DNA of 64,000 nucleotides, taken from contig JAFEUB010000733.1 in NCBI GenBank assembly GCA_024529925.1, forward strand, positions 372,001-436,000. Reading direction: 5' to 3'. Source of the DNA: Ophthalmolycus amberensis. Lineage: Eukaryota; Chordata; Actinopteri; Perciformes; Zoarcidae. Below, one piece after another: positions 12,201-21,596 of the stretch; within the stretch, counting starts at the first letter, position 1; each line of letters begins with the position of its first letter. Both the position numbers and the translations under genes were made by a program. The notes beneath the pieces were generated by a model. The model had not been told where the DNA came from. It ran no database searches and saw only the letters and a list, made by a program, of their open reading frames with translations.

Positions 12201-15200
12201 AGAGCAATGGCAGGGCAGCGTGATGGGAAGAGATAACAAGGAAGTGAAGAGACAAAGGGCATGATAATGAGTTATTATTCATCAGTAAACTCATTGATAT
12301 TACTTCCAGTCCTCACTTCCACTCTCAATAGATTTCCAATGTCGAGTAAATTAGCTCATTTGACTCCATTGGACTGCTGAAGTATTTTTCATGAAGCATA
12401 AATCAGAGAGAAGTACACCATAATAATCTCAACTATATACTACCACAGCATAGGTGGTGAGAGTCAAGATTACAATAATAATAATAACACTTTTTGGATA
12501 GCACTTTTCAAAACTAATAAGAATTGTCAGTTAAGTATGGAGCGAGAGTCCAGAGGCTGTAAACTCAAGTAAGCAGGAATCTAAAAAATAGTGCACCCTG
12601 CGCTCACCAACATGTAGCTCCAACAACGTGTTGTTCGGCCTTGTTGTTTGTGTACAGATGAAACAAATATGAGATAAAGTGGTCAGGACATTGGACCGTA
12701 ACAGGTTACTGGTACCTCGTAAAGCATGGACGCATGGCCAATCCTGGCATTTGAGTGCTACACAGGTCTTGGCAAGGAAAGCAGTGGGATTCGTAATTGC
12801 GCGAGAGGCATAGGGTCAATCGATCTCCTCCTCTAACTCGAGGCAAAACAATGAAGAAGCATATATCCCAAAATGTCAACCTCTTCCTTTCACATATCAG
12901 AGATACCTCCTAACAACTTCTGTTTTTTTTGCACCAAAACGTCTTTTTTTCCTCCAGTATCATCTCATTTGACACATACAGACTGAATATCAAGTAGAAA
13001 GTCGTTCTCTCTCGCGTCAGGAAGTCACCGCCAGATAGCAGAAACAAACGGTAACGTTGTCAACCCAGTCTTGTGATTTGAGGCGCTAACATGACTCACA
13101 TCCCATGTGCTTATCCAAGCCAGCCTCTTTCTCTCTGCCTGTCTCGCTAGCTGACTGAGACATGATGCACACACACACACACACACACCTTATTGACACC
13201 CTGTCAACAGTCTCCACGCTCCCTGAGCCTGCAGTGACACAGTTGTGGGTGGTGGTGAGGCCGGTGTCTGGTCTTGACATCTGCATTTAAAATGTCACTC
13301 TCAGTTTTCTGGATGTTAAAAAAAAAAGCGTGGCTTAAATGTTATGTTTTTTTAATTAAATGGGCAAATTAAACCCAGTGTGTCCAGCATGCATCTCCCA
13401 CAGCTTTGTCAAATACTTCATTCTGATTGGATAATCAACACAGCCCACTGTTTCACTGCTCATCATACTGTACCAAAGTCAAGGCCACAAGTCGATTCTG
13501 TGGATTTACAATCAGCTTGACGATCATTGTCCTCTGCCAATAAGACAACAGCACCTCATCACTGCGGGCTGATCAAATTGACAAAGCAATCTCAACTCAA
13601 TGTACACTTGTTCCACGGCTTTCAACTGCAATTGATTGGAGATTGTTTTCTCAACTGTTGTTTTAAAAAGCCTAAAATGACTAACTGTTGAACTGAACAG
13701 GAGCACCAATCTTGGTTGATTCTGCAAAACCATGGATTATCTTCAGTTACAAAGTCTTTAACGTCAGATACCAATGCTCTTTTTTACATTTTTTTTATTC
13801 TCGCCATCTACAATATCTGCGAGACACCGAGTTGTTTTAATAAATGCCCCAAAAAGATATACGTTTACACTGAAGTCGTAGTAATTGGTAAGTTATAAGT
13901 CCGGTGGCGTTATTATTGAGTGACTAAGGAGGTCGGGGTGGATGGAGGGGACCAAGATCTTTCCCTGACCTTAACAGCCGTGTGCCGTTAGTGTTTTGAC
14001 CTGCAGAGGGACAACGGATTTGAAGCTATTGCAGTGTATCAAGTGGTGACATTTACTGTACAAGTCACTTTTAAATAAAGTAAAACAAGTTGTGTGGGGG
14101 TTAAAGTGATCGTCATTTGACTTCATGGTAGTTTTAACTGTTAAGAATTGCCCTAAACTATCATCACTTTCCTACACGGCACTTTTAAGTGGCCACTTGT
14201 GCAATGTGTTGTTTTAACTGTTAAGCCAGTGCACAGCAATACGTTTCCTTCTGCATTGTCACAGCCTGTTTGTAACGACCAGCTTGCCTTTTGCTTAAAA
14301 GCACCAACATTCAAGGAGACGAGCCGCGACAATGAGGGCACAAGATGCTTCTTTACCACTAAATGGTGTGAATGAACCCGACAGATAAGCCATCATTAAG
14401 AGAGAAAACAAAAGAGGACGCCTACGTGGGCTTTAAGCTGATCAGCTGGTTCAGCTAAGATCATCCATCACTGCAGTCTAACAAGCCAACTGCTGGGATG
14501 ATGAAATCGAACACATAATTAAAATATTGAGGGGGAAAAGCAGAGTTTAGCACAGAGGACGGATGTTCTTGCCGTGGTAGAATATGAAGAGGGCTTTCCC
14601 TTCCATTTTGGATGAAAAGACCTTTGAATGCATTGACAGCAGTGTGTGTTTGTGACTCATTCTCTCGTTCCCTCTGGCTCTCCTCTGTGTGTTTCTGTGT
14701 CAACACTGCAGTGCTGAATCGGGGAAGAAGGCGACTTTCATTCCCTTGTTTGATTGATTGCAGGGCAAAGCAGGTGTGTAGTCCCACATCTGCGTGTGTT
14801 TGCTCCTGCGAGTCTGTGTCAATACTCCCATGTTCTCATGTAGTGCAAGTGTGTGCTACTACTTTGTCTGTGTCTGCACGCGCTTCACCCTGACAGGCTG
14901 ACGGTGATGACGACTGGGCTCAATAGCAGTCGTCGCAATGCAGCAACATTTGGTGACGATCAGGCAGACAGAAAAACAGCAAAGGTGACCAGGATGGGCC
15001 TTAAAGTGCATCTTCTAAAGTCTGAGGTCTGGGAATCTGCTGGGATGACCGGTCACCCTTTTCAGCACTCACTGCAACAGAATCACTATCTCTCTCCCCC
15101 CCCCCCCCCCATCATCATCTCCCTCTGTCATCACAAACAGCCGGCTCAGGTCTCTCCATCTGCGTGGCTTGTTAGCAGCTGCATCTGGCTCAAGGACAGA

Positions 15201-16080
15201 ACATGTCCCAATTTATCTCATTTAACTGAGGGGCAAAATAATTGATTGGGAGTTGTAGCAGAGAACAGCATACAGCTTGGGGTGTATGCTTGTTGGTAAT
15301 TGTTTATGACTGGATTCTGGTGTTTGGAGAAGATAGCCAGAGAAGAGCCATACACACCCCTCTTTGTGGCCTTGTTCTCATGGGTGCGAGTAGGAGGAGT
15401 TATCTAGCAGACCGTAGTAAGTACCGTCTTGTAAGACAACAGAAACTGTCCAGAGACTGTTCTTTATTCATCAGGAGATGAACTTAAGTGCAAAGCTTGT
15501 ACAAAAGCAAAAGCGTGCCGTTGTTAATATACAAAGGCAAAGCAGTTGGTGACTTTACAGTTTGTACATTTTACACAGACGTCCTACGCAGGAACATAAT
15601 GGGCTCTCTTGAGACTTGTACCGAATGATCACCATAAAAAAAAGGTACCAAGCAGTTTCTGTAGTCTTAGAAACTAACTTGTAGGCGGCAGTAGGCCACT
15701 TGATGAACCCACAAAGAATTATCACCCAACTCTGCAGTTTCCCTTTAACTCTGTGGGCTTTATCGGCTTTCAGCCCATTGTTTTAGTTCACTCCATTAAA
15801 ACTGTACTGCTCAGCACCAAACAGCAGACAGAACAGTTAGTAACTCGCTAGTGAACATGGTGGAGCATTAAGCAGGTATTTCCCTATGAGCGCGAGAGCG
15901 AGAGCGAGAGCGAGAGCGAGAGCGAGAGCGAGAGCGAGAGCGAGAGCGAGAGCGAGAGCGAGAGCGAGAGCGAGAGCGAGAGCGAGAGCGAGAGCGAGAG
16001 CGAGAGCGAGAGCGAGAGCGAGAGAGAGAAGGAGGACGGTGGCCAGTCTGCCCTGTGACAGAGCTCCCAAAGGATGCTGG

Positions 16081-16116
<36 letters not shown>

Positions 16117-18323
16117 CATGAACATGGAAAGAGAAAGTGTGTGTCTGTGTTCATGAGCGAGGGAGGGGGCAGGGGGCAGCACTATTAATAGCCACTTTTC
16201 CCTTTCTGCCAGAGCGCACAGGGCTTTTTGAATGAGCCGGGAGGCCGAGGCTGGTCAGCACCAGAGGAGAACACACGCCCTCATCAGTTGACTTGGCCAG
16301 TCAGCCATCACACTCCTCACCAGCTGAAAGCAGCGGATGCCTCGCCCTGTGACAGTGAGGGCTGCACTACCATGTGATGTGAATGCAGGTTTTACAACAC
16401 ACCTTCAAATCACCTGCATATACGTACATACAGCTCTATTTAGCACATGGTCAGAAATGACACCTTCAATGGTAGTGCAACACTCACTTCACTGTTTGTC
16501 CTCATTTTAGAGGAGAAAGCTCTTGTTCTGCATGCAGTGTCGATCTAGGTTTGTATTCTATTAACAGGCTTTATTATAGTTACTCTGGATAAGAGTATCT
16601 GTGAGTCGTCAGTTGTTTTTTATTATGGAGCCGTTTCATGTTCAGAGAAAAAGCTCAGAATTCTAAAGTTGTATATTTTCAGAACATTACTTCCAACAGA
16701 GAGGGGGGAAAATGAATCCAGCTGTCAACTGATGGCTTGCATATTTCTTTTCAGATGTTAGCTGAATGCTAATATCAAAGCTTAATTCATTTCTGACAAT
16801 CATTTCCATCAAAATGAAATTTGACTAAATGTTTACATTTTCCTCTGCCAGCTGCTAATAAATCAAACGGACACAAGCAGTCCTCCTCTCCCATCTTCTC
16901 TTCATCACATCCGTCTTCATTGATCTCAGCTCTCTATTCCATGTTCATTAAAATGCCAAGGAGACATTATGATACACAAATATTTCTGTGCAATAGCTTT
17001 GTCAAAGAAACAAGCTAATAGTGCATGCAGGCGCAATGCAGAGAGCAAATATCACAGCTGCAATCTACAGCAGAATATCAAACAGGAAGACGCTATACAG
17101 ATATCTTTCCCTTTGTCAACAAAGTAGTCACAGGCAGAGCACACCGAAGGCTCAACAGTGTGAAATAATCGTGACATTAAAGTACTTTTTCCAGCGCTTT
17201 TCTAGAAACCTCCCTCCAGAGCTGCTTGCATGGAACAAACCACACTTTCTTTTTCCCATTATGGCAAAACAACAACGCTGCAGATGCAACCTCTGCAGCT
17301 TCACAACAAGGACAAATCAATGGACAACCACTCTGCGCTTCTCTGCTGCCTGGGAAAGTGTCTCCTCCAGCTCATTGTGGAAAAAAAACTGCTGCACCAC
17401 ACAGGCATCACTGCTGCCATTTCAAAGCCTCTCTCCGCTTGTTCTGCTTTTTATTTCCTTCCTTTCTGCGATGGTGAAAACATGCAATGAATACGGGATC
17501 TGTGATACATACTCACAGCACATCTAAGAAAGTCAAAAAGGCCATGAGAGGAAATTACTCTGAATCCTTCTCTCTGCTGTGAGGGAGTTAATATTCTGCA
17601 GGCGATTAACCCTCACACATGTGCAGGCGCTATCTGTCCCACACCGCACACACAATACAGTACAGACGCACACACACACAATACATGATTCCACCACAGT
17701 GCGTCTGGTTAAAGTGACTGGCACTATGGACCTCGTGCGGAAGAAGAAGAAGAAGAAGAAGAAGAAGAGGGTGAGGATGGGGGGTTGGGGCAAGAGGACA
17801 CTAGGAATCGTGGGATGCAGAGAGGCATGAGCAAAGGAGGCTCTGTAGAATGAGTCAGGCGTGTTGCGTAACAGAGAGAGGGGAGGGAATCAGGGGGCCG
17901 GTCGTGTCTCCCTACTGGCTCCCTACTGGCATGACACAAAACCAGCAGAGAGAGGGGAGGGCGAGATGGGAGGGCGAGAGATAGAAAGGAGGGAGCGAGA
18001 TAGGAGGGAGGGAGGGAGAGAAGCTGGAAGTAACCTAAGTATAAAATGTTTCCATTTTATAGGAATTAGTCATTCTGTTACTCTGCTACATTACAGAGGG
18101 AAATAGTTACTTTTTATAAAAACTGTTTCATAAAAAAACTATTTTTTTTCTGTCTTTGCTTCATTTATTCCTTCCTGAATGGACTTTTACTGGAGTGTCT
18201 TTGCACAGTGCTATTCTTGCTGCCTCTGTTGCTTTATTTTGTCCCCATTGTAATGGACAAACACACATCACAAAGACGGCCCACATGCACACACAGTCAA
18301 CATTGTTATGAATGTACGAGCAG

Positions 18324-18354
<31 letters not shown>

Positions 18355-20760
18355 CTGGTCACCGAACATGTCGGCACTGCAATCCATACCTCGTGCCGTG
18401 CATGGACCACCGGGAAAACCACACATCCCAGTAACCAATTAAAGGCATGGATGCCTGCCAAATGTTTGTGTGCTTACGTAAAACTCTACTTCAGTTCACT
18501 TAAAAAAATAGAACACTGCACAGTACGTATCACAGTTATAGGAGTATAGCCTAGTTAAAGGTCAGACTGGAAAATTGAAGTGGAAAATAGAAGATCTAAT
18601 GCCCACGTTGACATTGTAACTCAGCAGCAGCTCACTGACCAGCTTGTGCTCGAGCTGAAAACAAGCACACTGTCTGTACTTGATCAGCAAAAGAAAATCT
18701 AAACTTGTGACCTTTTGAAAAAAGAAAGAAATCATTCTGAATCGATCCGTCAGAGGATGACGATAGTTAGGGTTGCATGAGGGCCACCGTTAGCACAAGT
18801 GCACTTTCGTGATGTTCCATTATCCAACAGCACGGACGCTCAATACACAGGCATCCCCATCTGCAGGGGGACAATGTTCAGGCACGTAGCAGCAGCAGCA
18901 CAGCTGGACAGTCAAAACTCCGTGAGAGCACTGGAAATGACGTCATCAGATCTCATCAAAACGAAATAACGCAAACGCAGTTTTGAGACCAGGTCGACTG
19001 CAATCCTTTTTTTAAGTTGGATGATGTGGATTCAGCAGCCTCTGAATGAGACGATCAAAGTCAATGTATTTGCAGATGTCAGTTTGTATTAGCCTGCTGC
19101 TATGTTTAGCATGTCAGGACATTTCCTGAATCCTTTCTTCTTTCAACAACACACCAAAGAATGGGTGTGAGCTTCGCATGCTGTGAAAATGTCGCGTTAA
19201 TATTTCATGTCCAACAAATCTGGACAAGAATATCTCACTGATGTCGATCTATATTTCATCCACTGGAATAAACTAAATCTCTCTCTGGGTGTCTCTATGG
19301 GGAAGATGTTTCTCTTTGTATCTCCTGACACGTTTGATTAAATACATATTTTACAAGTTCTTTATGTAAACTGAACAGTGCGTTTGAATTAGTCATCTCT
19401 GGAAGACCTCTGGCCCTTGTTCATGGTGTCCTTGCTGGGCAGCCAATGACAGATGGCGAGGCAGGGTGTGGACTCTGATTGGACATTGGCCCTGAGGATA
19501 GGAAAACGACCACGACGAGCTCTGTGTTTCTGTATGCTGTGAAGTGGGCAAAGCCAAAGACATGCCGCACAAACTATGAGGAGGCAAACAGGAGGAAGAC
19601 AAATAGAGTACATTGGCATTTAAAAAAATGTAATTAAAAATACCCACAATCACCTTCACAACCTGAGATACACAGACATAATACACACTGAAGCAGAGAA
19701 CGGAGAGGCTGAAGGGTTCGAATTAGAATTCTACAGCTGTTCAGAGTCTGCACGGGCAGTTGAATCTTAAATAGCTGTAGCTCCTCTGCCAACTATGGCT
19801 GTAGAAAAGCAATTACTGGGGGATAAACTGCAAAGGTAACTTAAGATAAGGCAGAGATGAAATGTGAAGCGGTGGCATAAACTCCCAAAGGAGGCACTGA
19901 GTCAAAAACAAACAGATAGATAGATAGATAGATAGATATGTACTTTATTTATCCCCAGGGGGAACTTTGTATGTTAGATTTATATGCATGTTTGTATGTA
20001 TGTTAGAGAAAGGGCACAGAAGACAGCAGATGAGTTGGAAACAGTTGCTGAGTGGACAGAAACACCAGACTATGTTGGTACCGCTATGACTACCATCTTA
20101 AAGTTTTTCATTCAAATAAGAAACAAAATATGTGGAAGTCTTACCCAGCATGCCCTTGTTGGGCTCAGATAGACACATGTCCTTCTCTGCGCTGGGCAGC
20201 ACGAAGCCGACCACAAAGATCTCCACGCCATCCGCCATCAACGCCAGCCCCAGGACAAAGTAGAGCGTCCACTGGAACTTCCCGTGGCCGCACTCCTGCA
20301 GGATGGTCTCGTACTGCTGGGCCAGCTCCTCCTGGTCTTTCCTCCTCTCGGCCTCGTAGGCCGACAGATCCCTGAACTGCGGCGCCTGGGCGTCCGTCAC
20401 CCCATCCATGCCGCCGGCCTTGCCCGAGTCAGCCCTCGGGATCCCCTGGTACTCTCCTTCATAGATCTCGTCGTCCTCGTCGTGTCCCTCAGTGGAGTCG
20501 CTGTGGCCTTCGTCGTCATTGGCCCGGCTGTCGTTGCGATAATACCCGCCGTCGTTGCCTGGCACGCCGGCGTAGTCTTCGTCATCATCATCATCTTCCT
20601 CCTCAAAGCGTTTGTAGGAGCGCTTGGTGTACTCGTCGGCCACTTTGTCCGCACCGCGCCCCATCTTCTTGCCGACCTGTTTCTTGGCCACTTTGGCGAT
20701 GTCCTTGGCGCCGCGGACAAAGTCCGAGCGCCCGTCTCTGTAGCGCGCGTCGTCGTCCAT
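270..20760 (-). CDS. sv2a: Synaptic vesicle glycoprotein 2A (complete coding region, 12 coding exons)
   Basis: Spliced CDS on the minus strand: 20760-20145, 12131-11951, 10065-9914, 9407-9274, 8550-8461, 7876-7769, 6598-6510, 5544-5380, 4983-4850, 2094-1888, 1214-1055, 453-270. The total is 2220 nt, giving 739 residues plus TAG; human SV2A has 742. Phases agree at every junction. The product is a 12-segment MFS-fold protein of synaptic vesicles. In the family it modulates Ca-triggered exocytosis and synaptotagmin, is the levetiracetam target, and serves as a botulinum neurotoxin receptor. Visible features: an acidic cytoplasmic N-terminus with the SV2 signature EGHDEDDEIYEGEYQGIP, TM1 at about residues 165-187, the MFS motif GGLADRIGRRQ after TM2, a large lumenal loop between TM7 and TM8 with N-glycosylation sequons at N495, N545 and N570 (human N498, N548, N573), and the C-terminus LPETRGQVLK. 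SV2A rather than SV2B or SV2C is supported by sequences such as SALLMDKIGRLRMLAGSSV and FGNSESAMIALLCLFGG. Start context AAGATGG is strong. Confidence 0.97.
1055..1214 (-). CDS. sv2a: sv2a exon 12: TM9-TM10
   Basis: Residues 626-679. Contains GSSVISCVSCFFLSFGNSES and IASWNALDVLTVELYPSDKR. Acceptor CTCCAG|C, donor AAGAG|GTAAGC. Confidence 0.97.
1374..1829. mobile_element. MITE-like element with long terminal inverted repeats, family A, copy 1
   Basis: The left end AGGAATACTTCACC and right end GGTGAAGTATTCCT are reverse complements. Homology continues inward imperfectly (GACCATTTGTAT against CATATGGTCATTTAG, GTTACC against GGTAAC). No ORF of substance. It lies in the sv2a intron between exons 11 and 12. 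A diverged copy is at 23,725-23,960. Confidence 0.65.
1888..2094 (-). CDS. sv2a: sv2a exon 11: end of lumenal loop, TM8
   Basis: Residues 557-626. Begins DLFKYRLVNCKLINSTFLHN with the third sequon (N570), then TM8 (YMVYFVSFLGTLAVLPGNIV) and MDKIGRLRML. Acceptor CCCCAG|AT has a 17-nt homopolymeric C tract just upstream. Donor CTAG|GTAAGG. Confidence 0.97.
4174..4752. mobile_element. MITE, about 580 bp, TIR TGACTATGTTTACATG
   Basis: TGACTATGTTTACATGCA at the left edge is mirrored by TACATGTAAACATAGTCA at the right edge. Internal sub-terminal motifs (GAATATTC-like) recur in both orientations. It is non-autonomous, with no transposase. It lies in the sv2a intron between exons 10 and 11. Such TTTACATG-ended elements are widespread in fish. 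Confidence 0.7.
4813..4839 (+). repeat. (GT)n microsatellite beside the sv2a exon 10 donor
   Basis: About 13 GT units. On the sv2a transcript this is a CA repeat starting within about 10 nt of the exon 10 5' splice site. Confidence 0.95.
4850..4983 (-). CDS. sv2a: sv2a exon 10: lumenal pentapeptide-like beta helix
   Basis: Residues 512-557. Contains EDSLFEECYFEDITSSNTFF and the sequon NCT (N545). This is the quasi-repeating lumenal domain (alternating F/C ladder) that toxin receptors of the SV2 family expose. Donor ACAG|GTAGGA is followed after about 5 nt by a CA repeat on the transcript. Confidence 0.96.
5380..5544 (-). CDS. sv2a: sv2a exon 9: TM7 end and start of lumenal loop 4
   Basis: Residues 457-512. 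Begins YYGLTVWFPDMIKYLQ, contains the sequon NFT at N495 and LENQVHRQGEYFND. Acceptor TCCAG|C, donor CAA|GTGAGT. Confidence 0.96.
5860..6205. mobile_element. Composite: hAT-like element interrupted by a second palindromic repeat
   Basis: The outer parts (ACTAAGTACATTTACTC at the left; ACTTTTACTCAAGTACAGG and CCCCCACTG at the right) resemble the fish element seen intact at 32,279-32,680. The centre (about 5,897-6,065) carries the CAGCCGGTTAGCTTAGCTTA repeat also found at 7,004-7,548 and 33,590-33,905. This reads as one repeat inserted into another, in the sv2a intron between exons 8 and 9. Confidence 0.5.
6510..6598 (-). CDS. sv2a: sv2a exon 8: TM7 start
   Basis: Residues 428-457 (VWHNFQAVFSPEYRRTTYMM, then AVWFSMSF). 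The acceptor CCCTTCAG|GTG has only a short pyrimidine stretch, directly preceded on the transcript by about 19 UG repeats. Donor CAG|GTAAGA. At 89 nt, skipping it would shift the frame. Confidence 0.95.
6608..6646 (+). repeat. (CA)n microsatellite abutting the sv2a exon 8 acceptor
   Basis: About 19 units. On the sv2a pre-mRNA this is (UG)19, ending about 9 nt before the exon 8 AG. Confidence 0.97.
7004..7548. mobile_element. Palindromic non-autonomous repeat, family B, copy 2
   Basis: The arms TTAGATGAGAAGATTGA (about 7,056) and TCGATCTTCTCATCTAA (about 7,523) are inverted copies, with further inverted similarity inside (AGGAAGTCACTTC, CCCCGTAAAACCACAAC). I recognise the AACATTTTGGGGAATATGC and GTTAGCCTAG modules as a common fish repeat. 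No coding capacity. It lies in the sv2a intron between exons 7 and 8. Confidence 0.6.
7769..7876 (-). CDS. sv2a: sv2a exon 7: central loop, divergent segment
   Basis: Residues 392-427, 36 codons. Begins VTTIKTVKPMDDLVNL and ends KLTTLFHQ. This is the least conserved cytoplasmic stretch relative to human SV2A, where the corresponding segment reads IKTIHQEDELIEI. Acceptor TTCCAG|GTG, donor CAG|GTGACC. Confidence 0.93.
8461..8550 (-). CDS. sv2a: sv2a exon 6: cytoplasmic central loop
   Basis: Residues 362-391 (NGKHDEAWMILKQVHDTNM, then GYPERVFS). Acceptor CTCCAG|AAT, donor TCT|GTAAGT, both phase 0. Confidence 0.96.
8738..8902. repeat. (TA)n microsatellite, two blocks with a TACA-rich spacer
   Basis: Nearly 130 bp of alternating TA interrupted by a CATATACACATATATACATA-type spacer, running into (CA)n and (TACA)n. 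It lies in the sv2a intron between exons 5 and 6. Peptides read from it are repeat artefacts. Confidence 0.95.
9194..9240. repeat. (TA)n microsatellite near the sv2a exon 5 donor
   Basis: About 20 TA units broken by one CAC triplet, ending about 34 nt from the exon boundary. Confidence 0.93.
9274..9407 (-). CDS. sv2a: sv2a exon 5: TM6
   Basis: Residues 317-361. Reads WSFQMGSAYQFHSWRVFV, TM6 and TMPESPRFYLE. The phase-0 donor is GAG|GTCAGC, a weak match to the 5' splice consensus, and a (TA)n tract begins about 35 nt into the intron. The boundary is fixed by the next exon starting NGKHDEAW, as in human SV2A. Confidence 0.94.
9914..10065 (-). CDS. sv2a: sv2a exon 4: TM4-TM5
   Basis: Residues 266-317. 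Reads IGGSIPIVFSYYSEFLAQEK, then RGEHLSWLCMFWMIGGIYA and AMAWAIIPHYG, near-identical to the mammalian SV2 proteins. Acceptor CACAG|C, donor ACG|GTATGA. Confidence 0.97.
11040..11240. repeat. Interspersed repeat fragment, family C, copy 1
   Basis: The stretch with ATGTCATGGAAATACATCCAA, GTTGAGACATTTCAGTCTGA and ATTGCCATCCC is a repeat I know from many fish genomes. A diverged copy is at 24,300-24,380. It lies in sv2a intron 3. Confidence 0.5.
11951..12131 (-). CDS. sv2a: sv2a exon 3: TM2-TM4 start
   Basis: Residues 206-266. Acceptor TCCAG|GT, donor GGG|GTAAGA. Contains LIVYLGMMVGAF, the MFS loop motif GGLADRIGRRQ, TM3 (LLISLSINSVFAFFSSFV) and the start of TM4 (FLFCRLASGVG). Confidence 0.97.
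15889..16031 (+). repeat. (GAGAGC)n hexanucleotide minisatellite, about 23 units
   Basis: An almost perfect 6-bp array 143 bp long, purine-rich on the plus strand. It lies in sv2a intron 2. Its six frames are all open, giving spurious (AR)n, (RS)n or (AL)n peptides. Confidence 0.97.
16084..16113 (+). repeat. (TG)n microsatellite
   Basis: About 14 units, 50 bp downstream of the hexamer array. Confidence 0.93.
17741..17768 (+). repeat. (AAG)n microsatellite
   Basis: Nine AAG units followed by a purine-rich stretch, in sv2a intron 2. Confidence 0.93.
18324..18352 (+). repeat. (CA)n microsatellite
   Basis: About 14 units in sv2a intron 2. Confidence 0.93.
19914..19972 (-). mobile_element. 3' tail of a non-LTR retrotransposon
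   Basis: On the minus strand it reads AAGTTCCCCCTGGGGATAAA, TAAAGTACATA, then (TCTA)n. A short GC stem followed by AATAAAGTA and a tetranucleotide tail is the usual end of L2/Rex1-type fish LINEs. It is 5'-truncated to about 60 bp. Confidence 0.6.
20145..20760 (-). CDS. sv2a: sv2a exon 2, coding part: N-terminal cytoplasmic domain and TM1
   Basis: Encodes residues 1-206 (ends phase 1, donor GG|GTAAGA). It starts MDDDARYRDGRSDFVRGAKD, then basic KVAKKQ, an acidic run EEEDDDDDEDY, and the SV2 signature before TM1 (TLYFVLGLALMADGVEIFVV). The family N-terminus is phosphorylated by CK1 and binds synaptotagmin C2B. The opposite strand is also open for 181 codons because this exon is GC-rich; that is a shadow. 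Confidence 0.97.
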
Positions 20761-20806
20761 CTTGGATGCGGAGGTGGTGGTCAGTTACTGCTAGGAATGG
20801 GAGCTA

Positions 20807-20827
20807 TCAGGAGCGGCCCAAGCACAT
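20807..20827 (-). other. Upstream ORF in sv2a 5' UTR
   Basis: ATG at 20827-20825, then five codons and TGA at 20809-20807. It ends 46 nt before the sv2a ATG and is the only upstream ATG in this exon. Such uORFs commonly dampen translation; no effect is shown here. Confidence 0.5.
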
Positions 20828-20863
20828 GAGTGTGCACTGGGGGATTTTCTGTTAGCTGATGAA

Positions 20864-20884
20864 TTCAGCACCGCGGACAGCTCC
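20864..20884 (+). promoter_or_regulatory. RE1/NRSE (REST/NRSF binding element) in the sv2a 5' UTR exon
   Basis: The left half TTCAGCACC and right half GGACAGCTCC are separated by two bases. This equals the canonical 21-bp RE1 (left half, 2-nt spacer, GGACAGCGCC) except for one spacer base and one right-half base. REST silences neuronal genes outside neurons through this element, and SV2A is a pan-neuronal vesicle protein. Confidence 0.85.
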
Positions 20885-21544
20885 CTGCTCCACTGCACTG
20901 CTGCTGGTGGTCTGTGGCCAGCGTGCACTCGGATACCAAATCCTGTGGAAAAGCAAAGAAAAAGGGGTTGTGTCAGCACGATTGATCACACTGGTGCACG
21001 TGAGGGAGAGACATCCGTTGTTAGCGCAATCTAGATCAGAGCCAATTCATACTGAAGGACCGTTGGCATTCACATCGCGTTGACATTTGCAGGACTCATC
21101 ATCCTGCTTATCTCAGCACTAATGCCAGGAAAGAAAAAGAAGGACACAACAGCTTTAAGGTGCTGACGTCTGAGTCTTGGAGCTCGTTGACCTATAATGA
21201 CTGAACAGCAGTCGTTTCACGGCTCTCTCTCCTCAGACCGGCTCAAATCACAGTGTGGCATTTACGTTGTGGCACGCGGCAGAGCCTTCATAAGAAGGAT
21301 CCTATGCTGTGACACAGACATCTGTGATTACCAAGCAGGGCGGTGCTGTATAGGACCATGCACATAGAAGGTACTACAGGTCAGATTGAAGCTCCCGCTG
21401 TGGACACTCGTGATTACAATCTGCGAACTCTGACTTAAAACCACACATCTATTACTGGGGAGTCAGAACATAATGTCTACATCTCAACACCTTTAAATGC
21501 ATCTTCCTTCCCTTTGCTCGTCCATCCCGTGTCATCCTCCCGCG

Positions 21545-21553
<9 letters not shown>

Positions 21554-21592
<39 letters not shown>
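21554..21592 (+). repeat. (CA)n microsatellite
   Basis: About 18 units preceded by (TC)n, in sv2a intron 1. Confidence 0.93.

Positions 21593-21596
<4 letters not shown>

Larger units (their letters stand above)
12132..20144 (-). other. sv2a: sv2a intron 2 (8.0 kb), no further genes recognised
   Basis: GT-AG intron between the first and second coding exons. It contains microsatellites (13,169; 15,889; 16,084; 17,741; 18,324), a C15 run at 15,096-15,110, a hAT-like fragment near 18,075-18,115 and a LINE tail at 19,914. A 168-codon open stretch at 17,021-17,527 on the plus strand has no recognisable domain and no exon structure. I see no conserved gene here. Confidence 0.7.
20761..20942 (-). 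other. sv2a: sv2a exon 2, 5' untranslated part
   Basis: The 182 nt upstream of the ATG ends at a clean acceptor (TTTTCCACAG|G at 20943), so this exon is spliced to an upstream non-coding exon, as in mammalian SV2A. It carries one short upstream ORF and a near-perfect RE1/NRSE. Confidence 0.75.

Noticed and set aside
15837..16188. Long ORFs on both strands over the hexamer array
   Set aside because: A 6-bp repeat is open in all frames; the Ala-Arg, Arg-Ser and Ala-Leu peptides are artefacts.
17021..17527. 168-codon plus-strand ORF in sv2a intron 2
   Set aside because: No domain, no splice context, ordinary intronic base composition; nothing beyond length supports it.
19389..19686. Possible extra sv2a exon (minus-strand ORFs)
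   Set aside because: Phase between exons 2 and 3 is already continuous (GMLG|LIVYLG as in human); the peptide has no SV2 similarity.
20284..20829. 181-codon plus-strand ORF over sv2a exon 2
   Set aside because: Exact antisense of a confident coding exon with strong GC third-position bias; hydrophobic low-information peptide, crosses the exon boundary, no domain.
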